Program-made: the position numbers and the translations under genes | Notes under the pieces: model-generated | The model's input: the letters and a program-made list of their open reading frames with translations, nothing else | Databases searched by the model: none | What the model was told of the DNA's origin: nothing | Assembly (NCBI RefSeq): GCF_000373625.1 | Contig: NZ_KB891993.1 | Coordinates: forward strand, 310,001 to 374,000 | Reading direction: 5' to 3' | Origin: Streptomyces sp. LaPpAH-108 | Lineage (GTDB): Bacteria; Actinomycetota; Actinomycetes; Streptomycetales; Streptomycetaceae | DNA: 64,000 bases | Shown here: piece by piece, positions 1-7,997 of the stretch | Layout: every line of letters begins with the position of its first letter | Position numbering within the stretch: the first letter of the stretch is position 1

Positions 1-439
1 GCCAGAGCACGTCCAGGCCGATGTTCTCGACCAGGGGGATGACGTGCGCGCCGTAGGTCTCCGACGCCTCGGCGAGAGAGACGTTGGGAGTTCCCTTGCG
101 GGCGTTGGAGTCCACGGTCTTGATCAGGGCGTGCTCCTCCAGGAGCAGATGGTTGGTGAAGGTGACGTCCGCCCTGGCCACCGCGTCGGCGTCCCTGGGC
201 GTGGGCTCGTAGGAGTGCGGGTCGCCACCGGGCGGCACGATCGAGTCGACCTGGACCCGGTCGCCGCCGACCTGGCGGACGAGGTCGGCCAGGATCTCCG
301 TGGTGGTCACCACCCGCAGGGCCGCGTCGGGACGGTCCGCCTCGGCGGCGGGCCGGGCATGTCCCTTGCAACCGGTCAGCGTGGCGCCGAGGACGACCGC
401 GGCGGCCAGCGCCCGGATCATCGGGCGGGGCAGAGGCAT
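1..439 (-). CDS. Anchored-repeat-type zinc ABC transporter substrate-binding lipoprotein (partial, C-terminus outside window)
   Basis: Only the first 146 codons are visible. The N-terminus is a lipoprotein signal with lipobox LTGC, so the mature protein should sit on the outer face of the membrane. The following segment (VVTTTEILADLVRQVGGDRV, then GGDPHSYEPTPRD) is the ZnuA/TroA cluster A-1 fold, with the HSYEP histidine as the usual metal ligand. The segment around LVENIGLDVLW resembles my memory of the 'anchored repeat ABC transporter, substrate-binding' family, in which a choice-of-anchor M domain follows; that part lies outside the window. It is the third gene of a minus-strand run with two sortase-anchored proteins and probably shares their Zur-controlled promoter. 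It is a zinc or manganese binder by family; zinc is inferred from context. Confidence 0.8.
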   Translation of the reverse strand, partial: MPLPRPMIRALAAAVVLGATLTGCKGHARPAAEADRPDAALRVVTTTEILADLVRQVGGDRVQVDSIVPPGGDPHSYEPTPRDADAVARADVTFTNHLLLEEHALIKTVDSNARKGTPNVSLAEASETYGAHVIPLVENIGLDVLW

Positions 440-544
440 GAGAAGTGAACTCCCTGGAAGGGGGCGGCGCCGGACTGCCGAGCAGCCCGGCGCCGCCCGT
501 GGAGAGGTGCCCGCCGGTGGGACGGGCATCCGTGAACGGCCGGA

Positions 545-2305
545 TCAGTCGCCGTGCCGGGCGGCCGGGGTGCGCCGCCGTGCTGCCCGGCTCATACCGA
601 CGGCGGCGGCACCGCCCAGGACGAGCGCCCCGGCCGCACCGGCCAGCGCTTCGGCCGGGACGCTGCCGGTGTGCGCGAGGCTGCCGCCGGTACCGCCGCC
701 GCCCGTAGCGCCGCTGGAGGAGCCCGAACCGCCCGTGGACGTTCCGTTCGAGGAGCCGCCGTCCGTGGCTCCGCCGGTCGATCCGCCGGTGCCCCCACCG
801 GAGCCTCCGTCGCCGCTGCCGCCCGGGGTGACCTCGGCGGGGTCGACATCGCCCACGGCGAAGGTGTAGGTGCGGGTGTCCGTGGCGGTCCTGCCGGACG
901 GCAGTGTGCCGCTGAGCTGGAAGGTCAGCTTGTAGACGCCCTGCTCGCCGAAGCCCCAGTTGGCGTGCGCGTGCACGCCCAGGCCGACCTTCTGGGAGTC
1001 GGGCAGGCTGTCCCCGCTGTTGTAGAGGACCTGTGCTCCGCCGAGTCCGGCGGTCTCCCAGACGGCCACCGGTCCGGGCCCGCTGACCTTGGTCAGCTTC
1101 ATGTCGAGCGGCCCCTTGAGGTCCCCGCCGCCCAGTGCCTCGGTGTTCCATCCGGCCCACACCACGCCCTGCTTCTGGACCTGGGGAATCAGCCAGAAGT
1201 CGCTTCCGGGCTTGCCGAGGAAGGCGTACGTACCGGAGTCGGGCACCTTCTCCTTGGCCTGTGGCTTGACGTGGACGACCACGGAGGACGGTTCCCGCCA
1301 GACGATGTCGCCGGGATTGCGGCTGTCCTTGAACAGGGCCCGCAGCTTTCCGTCCACCATCTTGCCCGCGATCGCGTCCACATGGCCGTCGTCGATGACG
1401 ACGTGCTGTGTGGCGATGCCGTCGCTCTTGTCCGGCTGTGCCGCCGCGACGAGCGGCCGGAGGGCGCTCTTGGCGGTGCCCTCGGCGTTCCCGCCGCCGC
1501 GTCCGGCACCGGTGGCGGCGGGCGACGGCGTCACGGAGGCGGCACCGGACCGCGACGGTGCCGGGGAGCCGGAAGGCGTCGACGCCGTGCCGGTGTCGGT
1601 GTCGGTGTCGTCGGTGACGCGGACCGTCCATCGCCGGGTGGCCGTCGTCGTCCGGCCGTCGGCGAGCCGGGCCGTGGCCCGCGAGGTGAGGCGGTACCTG
1701 CCCGGCCGGGTGAAGGCCCAGGCTACGTCACCCGTCCCGCCGGCCGGCAGCGCCTGGGCGTCGGGCAGGTCGTCGGCGCTGTCGAACAGTACCTCCGGGG
1801 CCGTGGCGGCCGGGTCGGCGGTGGTCCGCGGGTGCGGTGCGAACACGATGACGTCACCGGGTCCTTCGACGCCGGTGAACTCCCACTCGACCTTGCCGTC
1901 GGCGAGTTCGTCCGCGGGGACTCCCGTGGTGTCCCACTGGGGGATCTCGTCGCGGCGGCCCGGGCCGGAGGAGGAGCCGTCCAGCATCCACACCGGGTCG
2001 CCGGTGCTGCCGAGGAAGGCGTACCGGTCGCCCTGCGGCACCACCGTCTTCGCCTCCGGTCCGAGTTCGAGGTCCACCGCGCCGGGCGTGCCGGACGACC
2101 CGGGTCCGGCGTCCGCGCCGTCGTCCAGCGACAGGGAGAGCGCGTCGGCGTCCAGACTCACGACGACCCGGGGTACGGCGGCACCCGGCGTCCGGCCGGT
2201 TCCGCCGGGAGTACCGGCGAAGGCCACCGGCGACAGCACGGCGGTCAGCACGACGGAACCTATGGCTCCGGCGGCGACTCCGCGCGGATTTCTGGCTGTT
2301 GCCAT
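545..2305 (-). CDS. Sortase-anchored surface protein with two choice-of-anchor M domains
   Basis: A 586-residue secreted protein. It has an N-terminal signal peptide, two tandem domains of the type found next to anchored-repeat metal transporters, a Gly/Ser-rich linker and a C-terminal sorting signal LAHTG followed by a hydrophobic helix and an arginine-rich tail, i.e. a class E (LAxTG) sortase substrate. The second domain (about residues 300-490) has the expected GHVDAI and HAHANW motifs plus LFKDSR and AFLG. The first domain (about 45-230) keeps the frame (YAFLG, VAWAF) but lacks both histidine motifs. A Thr/Ser/Pro linker joins the domains. The gene sits between a paralogue and a metal-binding lipoprotein in one minus-strand run, so a zinc-handling role at the wall is inferred. 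Confidence 0.85.
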   Translation of the reverse strand: MATARNPRGVAAGAIGSVVLTAVLSPVAFAGTPGGTGRTPGAAVPRVVVSLDADALSLSLDDGADAGPGSSGTPGAVDLELGPEAKTVVPQGDRYAFLGSTGDPVWMLDGSSSGPGRRDEIPQWDTTGVPADELADGKVEWEFTGVEGPGDVIVFAPHPRTTADPAATAPEVLFDSADDLPDAQALPAGGTGDVAWAFTRPGRYRLTSRATARLADGRTTTATRRWTVRVTDDTDTDTGTASTPSGSPAPSRSGAASVTPSPAATGAGRGGGNAEGTAKSALRPLVAAAQPDKSDGIATQHVVIDDGHVDAIAGKMVDGKLRALFKDSRNPGDIVWREPSSVVVHVKPQAKEKVPDSGTYAFLGKPGSDFWLIPQVQKQGVVWAGWNTEALGGGDLKGPLDMKLTKVSGPGPVAVWETAGLGGAQVLYNSGDSLPDSQKVGLGVHAHANWGFGEQGVYKLTFQLSGTLPSGRTATDTRTYTFAVGDVDPAEVTPGGSGDGGSGGGTGGSTGGATDGGSSNGTSTGGSGSSSGATGGGGTGGSLAHTGSVPAEALAGAAGALVLGGAAAVGMSRAARRRTPAARHGD

Positions 2306-2439
2306 GAGGTGAGTTCTCCTCGGTCGTGCGACGGCGCGCCCGGCGACCGTCGCGACAGCTCGTTGAAGGAAGGGAGGGGGAGACTCGGCCCGGGCTCGTC
2401 CGGGGCGAGGCGGGCAGCCGTCCTGTCCCGTGCCTCGGG

Positions 2440-3792
2440 TCAGGACGCGTTCGCGCCCGGCGTCGTCCCTGATGTCCCGCGTGACTTGCGGCGGTACAGA
2501 TACATCGAGGTGCCCGCGCCCACTCCCAAGAGGGCCGCTCCCCCCACGCCGAGCGGGATCGCCATCCCGGCTCCCGTGTCCGCGAGCTTGCCTCCCGCCG
2601 GACCACCGGTCGTCGTGCCGCCGGTGGAACCGCCAGCCGTGGAACCGCCGGTGCCGGAACCGCCACTTGTGGAATCGCCTGCCGTGGAACCGCCGCCCGT
2701 GGAACCGCCGTCGGCCGAACCTCCGTCGGCGGCGCCCCCGTCCATCGAACCGCCGTCCGTTGTCCCGCCGGTCGTGGAGCCACCGTCGGCGGAGCCGCCA
2801 CTGGTGGCACCGCCACTCGTGGAACCTCCGGCCGCCGTACCGCCGCCGTCCGCAGCACCCCCACTTGCCGGGCCACCGCTCGTGGAACCGCCGCCCGTCG
2901 AACCCCCGTCGGCCGAGCCACCGTTCGAGGAGTCGCCCCCTGTCGATCCGCCCTCCGACGAACCGCCGTCGGTGGAACCGCCGGTCGTGGAGCCACCGTC
3001 CGCCGAACCGCCCCCGGTCGCCCCACCGACCGTCGAACCGCCGTCGCCGGGAAGCGACACCTCGTCCAGGTCGACGTCTCCGACCGCCATGGTGAAGACC
3101 TGGCTGTCGGAGACCTCCTCGCCGGAACCGAGCGTCGCCTTGTAGGTGAACGTCATCCGGTAGACGCCGTCCTGGGTGAAGACCCAGTTGGCGTGCTCGT
3201 GCGTGCGGGCCGGGACCTCATAGGTGTCGGGCAGGCCGTCCCGGGTGTCGAAGCGCATCATCGGCTCCCCGAAGGGAGTCCACTCGAAGATCAGCAACTC
3301 GCCGGGGCCCTCCACCTTGTCCAGCGACATGGTGAAGTTCCCCTGGATGTCGGTGCTCTGGAACGCTTCGGTGCTCCAGCCCGCCCAGAGCAACGCCGGA
3401 TCCTGTGTCTGGGGGATCGAGTAGAAGACGTCACCGGGCGCGCCGATGAAGGACAGGCCGTCCGCCGGGTCGGGGATCGTCTGCCTCCCCTTCGCCGTCA
3501 GGTGCATGATGACGGAGCCCGGCTCGCGCCAGACGACGTCGGATGTCCTGCTGTCCTTGAACAGGGTGCGGAACGCGCCGTTCACCAGGCGCGGCGCGAC
3601 GGCGTCGACATGCCCGACGTCGATCACGGTGCGCTCGTCCGCCACCTCGCTCGCCGCCGGTTCCGGCGCGTACGCCACGGGGACGGCGTACGCCGCGGCC
3701 CCTCCCCCGTCGGCCGACGCCACCGAGACGATTCCCGCCGCAGTGAGCGCCAGTACCCCCATCACACACGCGGACCGCGTAGTCGATCTCAT
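2440..3792 (-). CDS. Sortase-anchored surface protein with one choice-of-anchor M domain and long Gly/Ser/Thr repeat stalk
   Basis: A 450-residue secreted protein, first gene of the Zur-controlled minus-strand run. A signal peptide is followed by one choice-of-anchor M domain (about residues 50-245) with intact GHVDAV, LFKDSR, SFIGAPGD and HEHANW motifs. About 150 residues of Gly-Gly-Ser/Thr-rich low-complexity sequence follow. The C-terminus carries the LADTG sorting signal, a hydrophobic segment and a basic tail. The stalk would carry the domain through the peptidoglycan. The two histidine motifs are the likely metal-binding elements, which is inference from conservation and from the Zur box upstream. 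Paralogous to the next gene downstream, which has a duplicated domain. Confidence 0.85.
   Translation of the reverse strand: MRSTTRSACVMGVLALTAAGIVSVASADGGGAAAYAVPVAYAPEPAASEVADERTVIDVGHVDAVAPRLVNGAFRTLFKDSRTSDVVWREPGSVIMHLTAKGRQTIPDPADGLSFIGAPGDVFYSIPQTQDPALLWAGWSTEAFQSTDIQGNFTMSLDKVEGPGELLIFEWTPFGEPMMRFDTRDGLPDTYEVPARTHEHANWVFTQDGVYRMTFTYKATLGSGEEVSDSQVFTMAVGDVDLDEVSLPGDGGSTVGGATGGGSADGGSTTGGSTDGGSSEGGSTGGDSSNGGSADGGSTGGGSTSGGPASGGAADGGGTAAGGSTSGGATSGGSADGGSTTGGTTDGGSMDGGAADGGSADGGSTGGGSTAGDSTSGGSGTGGSTAGGSTGGTTTGGPAGGKLADTGAGMAIPLGVGGAALLGVGAGTSMYLYRRKSRGTSGTTPGANAS
2590..3050. repeat. GC-rich low-complexity repeat encoding a Gly/Ser/Thr stalk
   Basis: The plus strand reads as dozens of imperfect 9-15 nt units built on CCGCCG with GTGGAACC, GTCGAACC or TCGGCGG. 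On the coding (minus) strand these give GGS, GGST and ADGGS units. The repeat lies wholly inside the 450-residue surface protein, between its folded domain and its LADTG sorting signal. Such arrays can change length by slippage. Confidence 0.8.
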
Positions 3793-3922
3793 CGCCCCTC
3801 ATCTGCTCACGAGCCGCGCCGGTCGAGCGCGCGGCGGAATCGGGCTCCGGGCCCTTGAGAAGTGCGCGCGGCCCCCAACTCCCTGGCGGGAGAGGGAAAT
3901 CTGGTCCGTGCGACCGCATCAG

Positions 3923-3951
3923 AGCATAAGCATGATGGTAATCATTTTCAA
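3923..3951 (-). promoter_or_regulatory. Promoter with overlapping Zur box for the anchored surface-protein operon
   Basis: Reading the minus strand, TTGAAA (3951-3946) and TATGCT (3928-3923) are separated by exactly 17 bases, a near-consensus vegetative promoter. The 15-mer TGAAAATGATTACCA (3950-3936) overlaps the -35 and spacer and matches the Streptomyces Zur box TGAAAATGATTTTCA at 13 of 15 positions. Zinc-loaded Zur bound there would block polymerase. The predicted 5' leader to the start at 3792 is about 120 nt. Confidence 0.8.
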
Positions 3952-4018
3952 TAACCTGCCAGGACCCGGCGGGGGCCGCGCACACCGCACCCCGGCTGCC
4001 CGGCCAGATTGTTGCACA

Positions 4019-4033
4019 TGAGATTCGTTTTCA
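4019..4033 (+). promoter_or_regulatory. Zur-box-like operator upstream of the zinc-free L32 gene
   Basis: TGAGATTCGTTTTCA is an imperfect version of the Zur box, followed by ATATAGCGTGAGC, where TATAGC or CATATA may form the -10. The same half-site and downstream sequence (GTTTTCAT followed by TAGCGTG) recurs before znuA at 6084-6099, which supports a shared regulator. It lies about 48 nt upstream of the L32 start. Confidence 0.65.
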
Positions 4034-4080
4034 TATAGCGTGAGCGTCACCTTCCCGACCTCACCCGAGGAGAAACCCAC

Positions 4081-4251
4081 ATGGCCGTTCCCAAGCGGAA
4101 GATGTCCCGCAGCAACACCCGCCACCGGCGCGCCCAGTGGAAGGCGTCCACGCCGACGCTCGTCCCGGTCACCGTGGACGGCGTCTCGTACCTGGTGCCG
4201 CAGCGGCTGGTGAAGGCGTATCAGCGCGGCCTGCTGCGCCCCGAGGACTGA
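4081..4251 (+). CDS. rpmF: Ribosomal protein L32, zinc-independent (cysteine-free) paralogue
   Basis: The 56-residue product begins [20 protein letters not shown], the standard L32 N-terminus, but the C-terminal half contains no cysteine where normal L32 has a four-cysteine zinc ribbon. Such 'C-minus' paralogues replace the zinc form on the ribosome during zinc starvation and free the metal; in Streptomyces they are repressed by Zur. A Zur-box-like site upstream and the zinc genes downstream fit this. The RBS GAGGAGA precedes the start, and the CobW-type gene follows after only 6 nt, so the two are probably cotranscribed. Confidence 0.93.
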   Translation: MAVPKRKMSRSNTRHRRAQWKASTPTLVPVTVDGVSYLVPQRLVKAYQRGLLRPED

Positions 4252-4257
4252 CACCGG

Positions 4258-5430
4258 ATGCCGAACCGCCGACTGCCCGTCACCGTCCTGTCCGGCTTCC
4301 TCGGAGCGGGCAAGACCACCCTGCTCAACCATGTGCTCGGCAACCGCGAGGGCCTGCGGGTCGCCGTCATCGTCAACGACATGAGCGAGATCAACATCGA
4401 CGCGGCGCTGGTGCGCGGCGGCGAGGCCGCTCTGTCGCGGACCGAGGAACGGCTGGTCGAGATGACCAACGGCTGCATCTGCTGCACACTCCGCGACGAC
4501 CTGCTGGAGGAGGTGGACCGGCTGGCCCGGGAGGACCGCTTCGACTACCTCCTGATCGAGTCGAGCGGCATCTCCGAGCCCATGCCGGTCGCGGCCACCT
4601 TCACCTTCGCCCGGGGCGACGGCGCCACCCTCGGCGATCTCGCCCGCCTCGACACCATGGTCACGGTCGTCGACGCCGCCAACTTCCTGGCCGAACTCGC
4701 GGGCGGCGACGACCTCGTGGCGCGGGGCCTCGATCAGTACGAGGACGACGAACGCACCGTCAGCGATCTCCTGATGGACCAGGTCGAGTTCGCCGACGTC
4801 ATCGTGCTCAACAAGCTCGACCTCGTCACCGAGGAGGACGCTGAACGACTCCGGGCCGCTCTCGGCCGTCTCAACCCCCTGGCCCGGATCGTGCCCGCCG
4901 TCCACGGGCGGGTACCCCTCGATGTCGTCCTCGGCACCCGGCTGTTCGACCTGGAACGGGCCCAGCGGGCTCCCGGCTGGGTCGCGGAACTCAACGGCGA
5001 CCACGTCCCGGAGACCGAGGAGTACGGCGTCTCCTCGATCGTCTTCCGCTCCTCGCGGCTCTTCCACCCCGAGCGGCTGTGGCGGTTCGTCACCGAGCGG
5101 CTGGACAGCGGCGCCTACGGCCGCGTCCTCCGCTCGAAGGGCTTCTTCGTCCTGGCCGGCCGCCCGCACGTCACCGGGCTGTGGTCGCAGGCGGGTTCGG
5201 TCGCCCGCTTCGAGCCCTCCGCCGCCCGGGACACCGGCGAGGCGACGGGTCAGGAACTGGTCTTCATCGGCACGGACCTGCGCGCCGACGAGCTGCGCTC
5301 CGCCCTCACCGGCTGCCTGCTGACGGACGGTGAGAGCCCGCCGCCGCACGACCCGTTCCCCGTGTGGGACACCTACGGCATCGACGACACGTGCGCCCAT
5401 GAGGACCCGGCCCTCGTGACGCACTCCTGA
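4258..5430 (+). CDS. COG0523 (CobW/ZagA-type) GTP-binding metallochaperone
   Basis: A 390-residue G3E-family GTPase. It shows the P-loop GFLGAGKTT (residues 13-21), the conserved metal-binding CxCC motif GCICC (cysteines 73, 75, 76), SSGISEP after Walker B, and the guanine-specificity motif NKLD (185-188). The C-terminal CobW domain begins around residue 260 ([11 protein letters not shown]). Members controlled by Zur deliver zinc to target enzymes under limitation. It follows the zinc-free L32 gene by 6 nt and is closed by a strong hairpin just after its stop. A zinc role is inferred from family and context; the client protein is unknown. Confidence 0.9.
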   Translation: MPNRRLPVTVLSGFLGAGKTTLLNHVLGNREGLRVAVIVNDMSEINIDAALVRGGEAALSRTEERLVEMTNGCICCTLRDDLLEEVDRLAREDRFDYLLIESSGISEPMPVAATFTFARGDGATLGDLARLDTMVTVVDAANFLAELAGGDDLVARGLDQYEDDERTVSDLLMDQVEFADVIVLNKLDLVTEEDAERLRAALGRLNPLARIVPAVHGRVPLDVVLGTRLFDLERAQRAPGWVAELNGDHVPETEEYGVSSIVFRSSRLFHPERLWRFVTERLDSGAYGRVLRSKGFFVLAGRPHVTGLWSQAGSVARFEPSAARDTGEATGQELVFIGTDLRADELRSALTGCLLTDGESPPPHDPFPVWDTYGIDDTCAHEDPALVTHS

Positions 5431-5435
5431 AAACT

Positions 5436-5478
5436 CCGGTCCGGACGGTGGTCGCAGCCACGGCACCGTCCGGACCGG
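5436..5478 (+). terminator. Hairpin terminator after the CobW-type gene
   Basis: Perfect 15-bp inverted repeat (CCGGTCCGGACGGTG at 5436-5450 pairing with 5464-5478) with a 13-nt loop, five bases after the stop codon. There is no T-tract, as is usual for Streptomyces terminators. It separates the L32/CobW unit from the regulator gene downstream. Confidence 0.8.
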
Positions 5479-5582
5479 CCCCGCACGACGCACGCGCCGC
5501 CGCTGCGGCGGCGCGGCGACGCGATGCGGGTGGCCCGAGCCTGTCGGACGGACACCTCGATCGGCACAGGAGGCCCGACGCC

Positions 5583-6020
5583 ATGAAAGACGCCCTGGCC
5601 AAGGAGCAGGCGCCGAGCTGGCGGTCCACCCGGCAGCGGGCCGCGACACTGCGGGCGCTGCGCGACGCGACCGGCTTCGTCTCGGCGACCGAGCTGCACG
5701 CGGCCCTGACCGCCGACGGCGTCACCATCGGGCTGACCACGGTGTACCGGACACTGCGCGTGCTGGAGCGGACCGGCCACGTCGACGTGGTGCGGGAGAA
5801 GACCGGCGAGCGCCTCTACCGGCCGCGACCCGCGGACGGGCACCGCCACTACCTGGTCTGCCGGCACTGCGGCCACAGCCGCCCCGTCGACGCGGACAGC
5901 GTGGAGCGGTGGGCGGAGAGTCTGACCGCGTCCACCGGGTTCACCGCCGTCGAACACACCCTGGAACTCACCGGCGTCTGCGGGCCCTGCCGGTCGGGCC
6001 CGGCGCCGTCACCCAGGTAG
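5583..6020 (+). CDS. zur: Fur-family zinc uptake regulator Zur
   Basis: A 145-residue Fur-family repressor. The winged helix spans about residues 13-80 (STRQRAATLRAL, TVYRTLRVLERTG). The dimerisation domain carries HRHY, the structural zinc site CRHC (C93, C96) and CGPC (C133, C136). The start at 5583 is chosen for the AGGAGG at 5568-5573. The gene lies between a zinc chaperone and znuACB, and Zur-like boxes flank the locus, so a zinc sensor fits better than an iron or peroxide sensor. In S. coelicolor, as I recall, the core zur lies after znuB next to uppS, so this arrangement could be a second, accessory zinc locus. Confidence 0.88.
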   Translation: MKDALAKEQAPSWRSTRQRAATLRALRDATGFVSATELHAALTADGVTIGLTTVYRTLRVLERTGHVDVVREKTGERLYRPRPADGHRHYLVCRHCGHSRPVDADSVERWAESLTASTGFTAVEHTLELTGVCGPCRSGPAPSPR

Positions 6021-6039
6021 CCGATACGTCAAGTATCGG
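6021..6039. promoter_or_regulatory. Perfect 7-5-7 inverted repeat directly after zur
   Basis: CCGATAC and GTATCGG are separated by GTCAA and begin at the base after the zur stop codon. The repeat abuts the first Zur-like box. It could be a short terminator for zur or an extra operator in the znuA promoter region; the sequence alone does not decide. Confidence 0.5.
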
Positions 6040-6090
6040 CAACGATTGTCATATCGGACAGCTCGATCATAGTTTTGACATCCGTTTTCA
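6037..6090 (+). promoter_or_regulatory. Two Zur-box-like sites upstream of znuACB
   Basis: The distal site around 6037-6051 (core AACGATTGTCA) matches 10 of 15 consensus positions. The proximal site 6076-6090 (TGACATCCGTTTTCA) resembles the site before the L32 gene and is followed by the same TCTAGCGTGG context. The proximal site lies about 80 nt before the znuA start and probably overlaps its promoter. Confidence 0.65.
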
Positions 6091-6171
6091 TCTAGCGTGG
6101 ACGACACGGACCCCGTCCCTGTCGATCCCATCGCCTCACCCCCGTTCACCACGCACTGCGGAGGATCTTCC

Positions 6172-7104
6172 ATGTCTACGTTCTCGTCCCGTCACGTCAC
6201 CCTTCTCGTGGGTGCGTCCCTTGTCCTGGTGGCGGGTTGCGGCAGCTCCTCGGACGCCAAGGACGACGGGAACGCGACCGCCCCCGCGGCTTCCTCCAAG
6301 GTCACGGTGGTCGCCTCGACGAACGTCTACGGGGACATCGCCCGGCAGATAGGCGGCGACAAGGTCACCGTCGCCTCGATCATCAGCGATCCCGACCAGG
6401 ACCCGCACTCCTACGAGGCCAGCACCCGGAACCAGCTGGCGCTGTCCAAGGCGAAGCTCGTCATCGAGAACGGCGGCGGCTACGACGACTTCATCGACCG
6501 CATGCTCAAGAGCAGCAAGTCCTCCGCCGAGGTCGTCAACGCGGTCGACGTCTCCGGCAAGACCGCTCCCGAGGGCGGAGAACTCAACGAGCACGTCTGG
6601 TACGACTTCCCCACCACCGCCAAGATCGCCGACCGCATCGCCGCGGCCCTGGGCAAGGCCGCCCCCGTCGACGCCCCCGCCTTCACCGAGAACGCCAAGG
6701 CGTTCAAGGCGAAGCTCCAGCCGCTCGAGGCGAAGGAGGCGGAGATCAAGAAGGCCCACGGGGGCGAGGGCATCGCCATCACCGAGCCCGTGCCGCTGTA
6801 TCTGACCGGGGCCTCCGGGCTGGTGAACAAGACGCCCGAGGAGTTCAGCGAGGCCGTCGAAGAGGGCGACGACGTGTCCCCGAAGGTCCTCCACGACACC
6901 CTGGCGTTGTTCACCGGCAAGAAGGTCAAGGCGCTGGTCTACAACGAGCAGACCTCCGGACCCGAGACCGAGAAGGTCAAGGCGGCTGCCGAGAAGGCAG
7001 GCATCGCCGTCGTTCCCGTCACCGAGACGCTGCCCGAGGGCAAGGACTACGTCGGCTGGATGACCTCCAACGTCGACGCCCTGGCCCACGCCTTGGACAA
7101 GTGA
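6172..7104 (+). CDS. znuA: Zinc ABC transporter substrate-binding lipoprotein ZnuA
   Basis: A 310-residue lipoprotein with lipobox VAGC (Cys23), start at 6172 preceded by GGAGGA at 6160-6165. It belongs to the cluster A-1 metal-binding family: VVASTNVYGDIARQIGGDKV, the first ligand in DPHSYE, and the second in NEHVWYD. No long His-rich loop, typical of some ZnuA proteins, is visible. It delivers zinc to the permease encoded by the two overlapping downstream genes. The stop codon overlaps the GTG start of the ATPase gene, so translation is coupled. Zur-box-like operators lie upstream. Confidence 0.92.
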   Translation: MSTFSSRHVTLLVGASLVLVAGCGSSSDAKDDGNATAPAASSKVTVVASTNVYGDIARQIGGDKVTVASIISDPDQDPHSYEASTRNQLALSKAKLVIENGGGYDDFIDRMLKSSKSSAEVVNAVDVSGKTAPEGGELNEHVWYDFPTTAKIADRIAAALGKAAPVDAPAFTENAKAFKAKLQPLEAKEAEIKKAHGGEGIAITEPVPLYLTGASGLVNKTPEEFSEAVEEGDDVSPKVLHDTLALFTGKKVKALVYNEQTSGPETEKVKAAAEKAGIAVVPVTETLPEGKDYVGWMTSNVDALAHALDK

Positions 7105-7997
7105 GCGAGCCGGACGTGATATCCGTACCCCGGGCCCGGGGAAGCAGGGTGACGGCCGCCGCCGACGGTGACGGCCGCCCTGTGATCAGCCTCGACGAGG
7201 CCGCCGTCTCCTACGGCACTCGTACGGTGTGGCGCGACCTGAACCTGGAGGTGCGGCCCGGGGAGTTCGTCGCGGTACTCGGGCCGAACGGGTCGGGCAA
7301 GACGAGCCTCATGAAGGCCCTGCTCGGCAGGCAGCCGCTGTCCCACGGCACGCTGACCGTCCTCGGCCGCCCGCCGCGCGACGCCGGACGGCACATCGGG
7401 TACATCCCGCAGCAGGCGTCGCTGTCCGCGCAGACGATGCTGCGGGCACGCGACCTGGTGCGTTTCGGGATCGACGGCCATCGCTTCGGACTCCGGCTGC
7501 GGACCAACGGCACCCGGCGCCGGGTCGACGAGATCCTGGAGCAGGTCGGCGCCTCGGCCTACGCGGACGTCCCGGTGAACCTCCTCTCCGGTGGCGAGCG
7601 CCAACGCGTCCGTGTCGCCCAGGCGTTGGCCACCGATCCACGCCTCCTGCTGTGCGACGAACCGCTGCTCTCCCTGGACCTCAACCATCAGCGCGCGGTC
7701 ACCCGGCTCATCGACGCCCGCCGCCGTTCCCACCGGACGGCCGTGGTCTTCGTGACCCACGAGATCAACCCCGTGCTCGACCTGGTGGACCGGGTGCTGT
7801 ATCTGGCCCCCGGCGGCCATCGCGTCGGCACACCGGAGGAGGTGCTGACCTCCGAGTCCCTGTCCGGTCTCTACGGCACGCGGGTCGACGTCGTCCGTGT
7901 GCACGGCCGGATCGTGGTGGTCGGCGTACCCGACGGAGCGGCGGCCCCGCCGCACCACAGTCCCGCACCCCGCACGTCCGACGGAGCCCGGTCATGA
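7101..7997 (+). CDS. znuC: Zinc ABC transporter ATP-binding protein ZnuC
   Basis: A 298-residue ABC ATPase starting at a GTG that overlaps the znuA stop by four bases. Walker A is GPNGSGKT (residues 61-68), the signature LLSGGERQRV, Walker B LLLCDEPLLSLD and the H-loop FVTHE. The first 28 residues form a non-conserved extension, so an alternative in-frame GTG at 7149 is possible. It powers the zinc import channel formed by ZnuB. The stop overlaps the znuB start (ATGA), which makes znuACB a tightly coupled operon. Confidence 0.92.
   Translation: MSEPDVISVPRARGSRVTAAADGDGRPVISLDEAAVSYGTRTVWRDLNLEVRPGEFVAVLGPNGSGKTSLMKALLGRQPLSHGTLTVLGRPPRDAGRHIGYIPQQASLSAQTMLRARDLVRFGIDGHRFGLRLRTNGTRRRVDEILEQVGASAYADVPVNLLSGGERQRVRVAQALATDPRLLLCDEPLLSLDLNHQRAVTRLIDARRRSHRTAVVFVTHEINPVLDLVDRVLYLAPGGHRVGTPEEVLTSESLSGLYGTRVDVVRVHGRIVVVGVPDGAAAPPHHSPAPRTSDGARS

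Noticed and set aside
554..3145. Long Pro-rich open frame on the plus strand opposite the two surface proteins
   Set aside because: It is the antisense shadow of the Gly/Ser-rich minus-strand genes; no RBS, no domain, and the minus frames have signal peptides and sorting signals.
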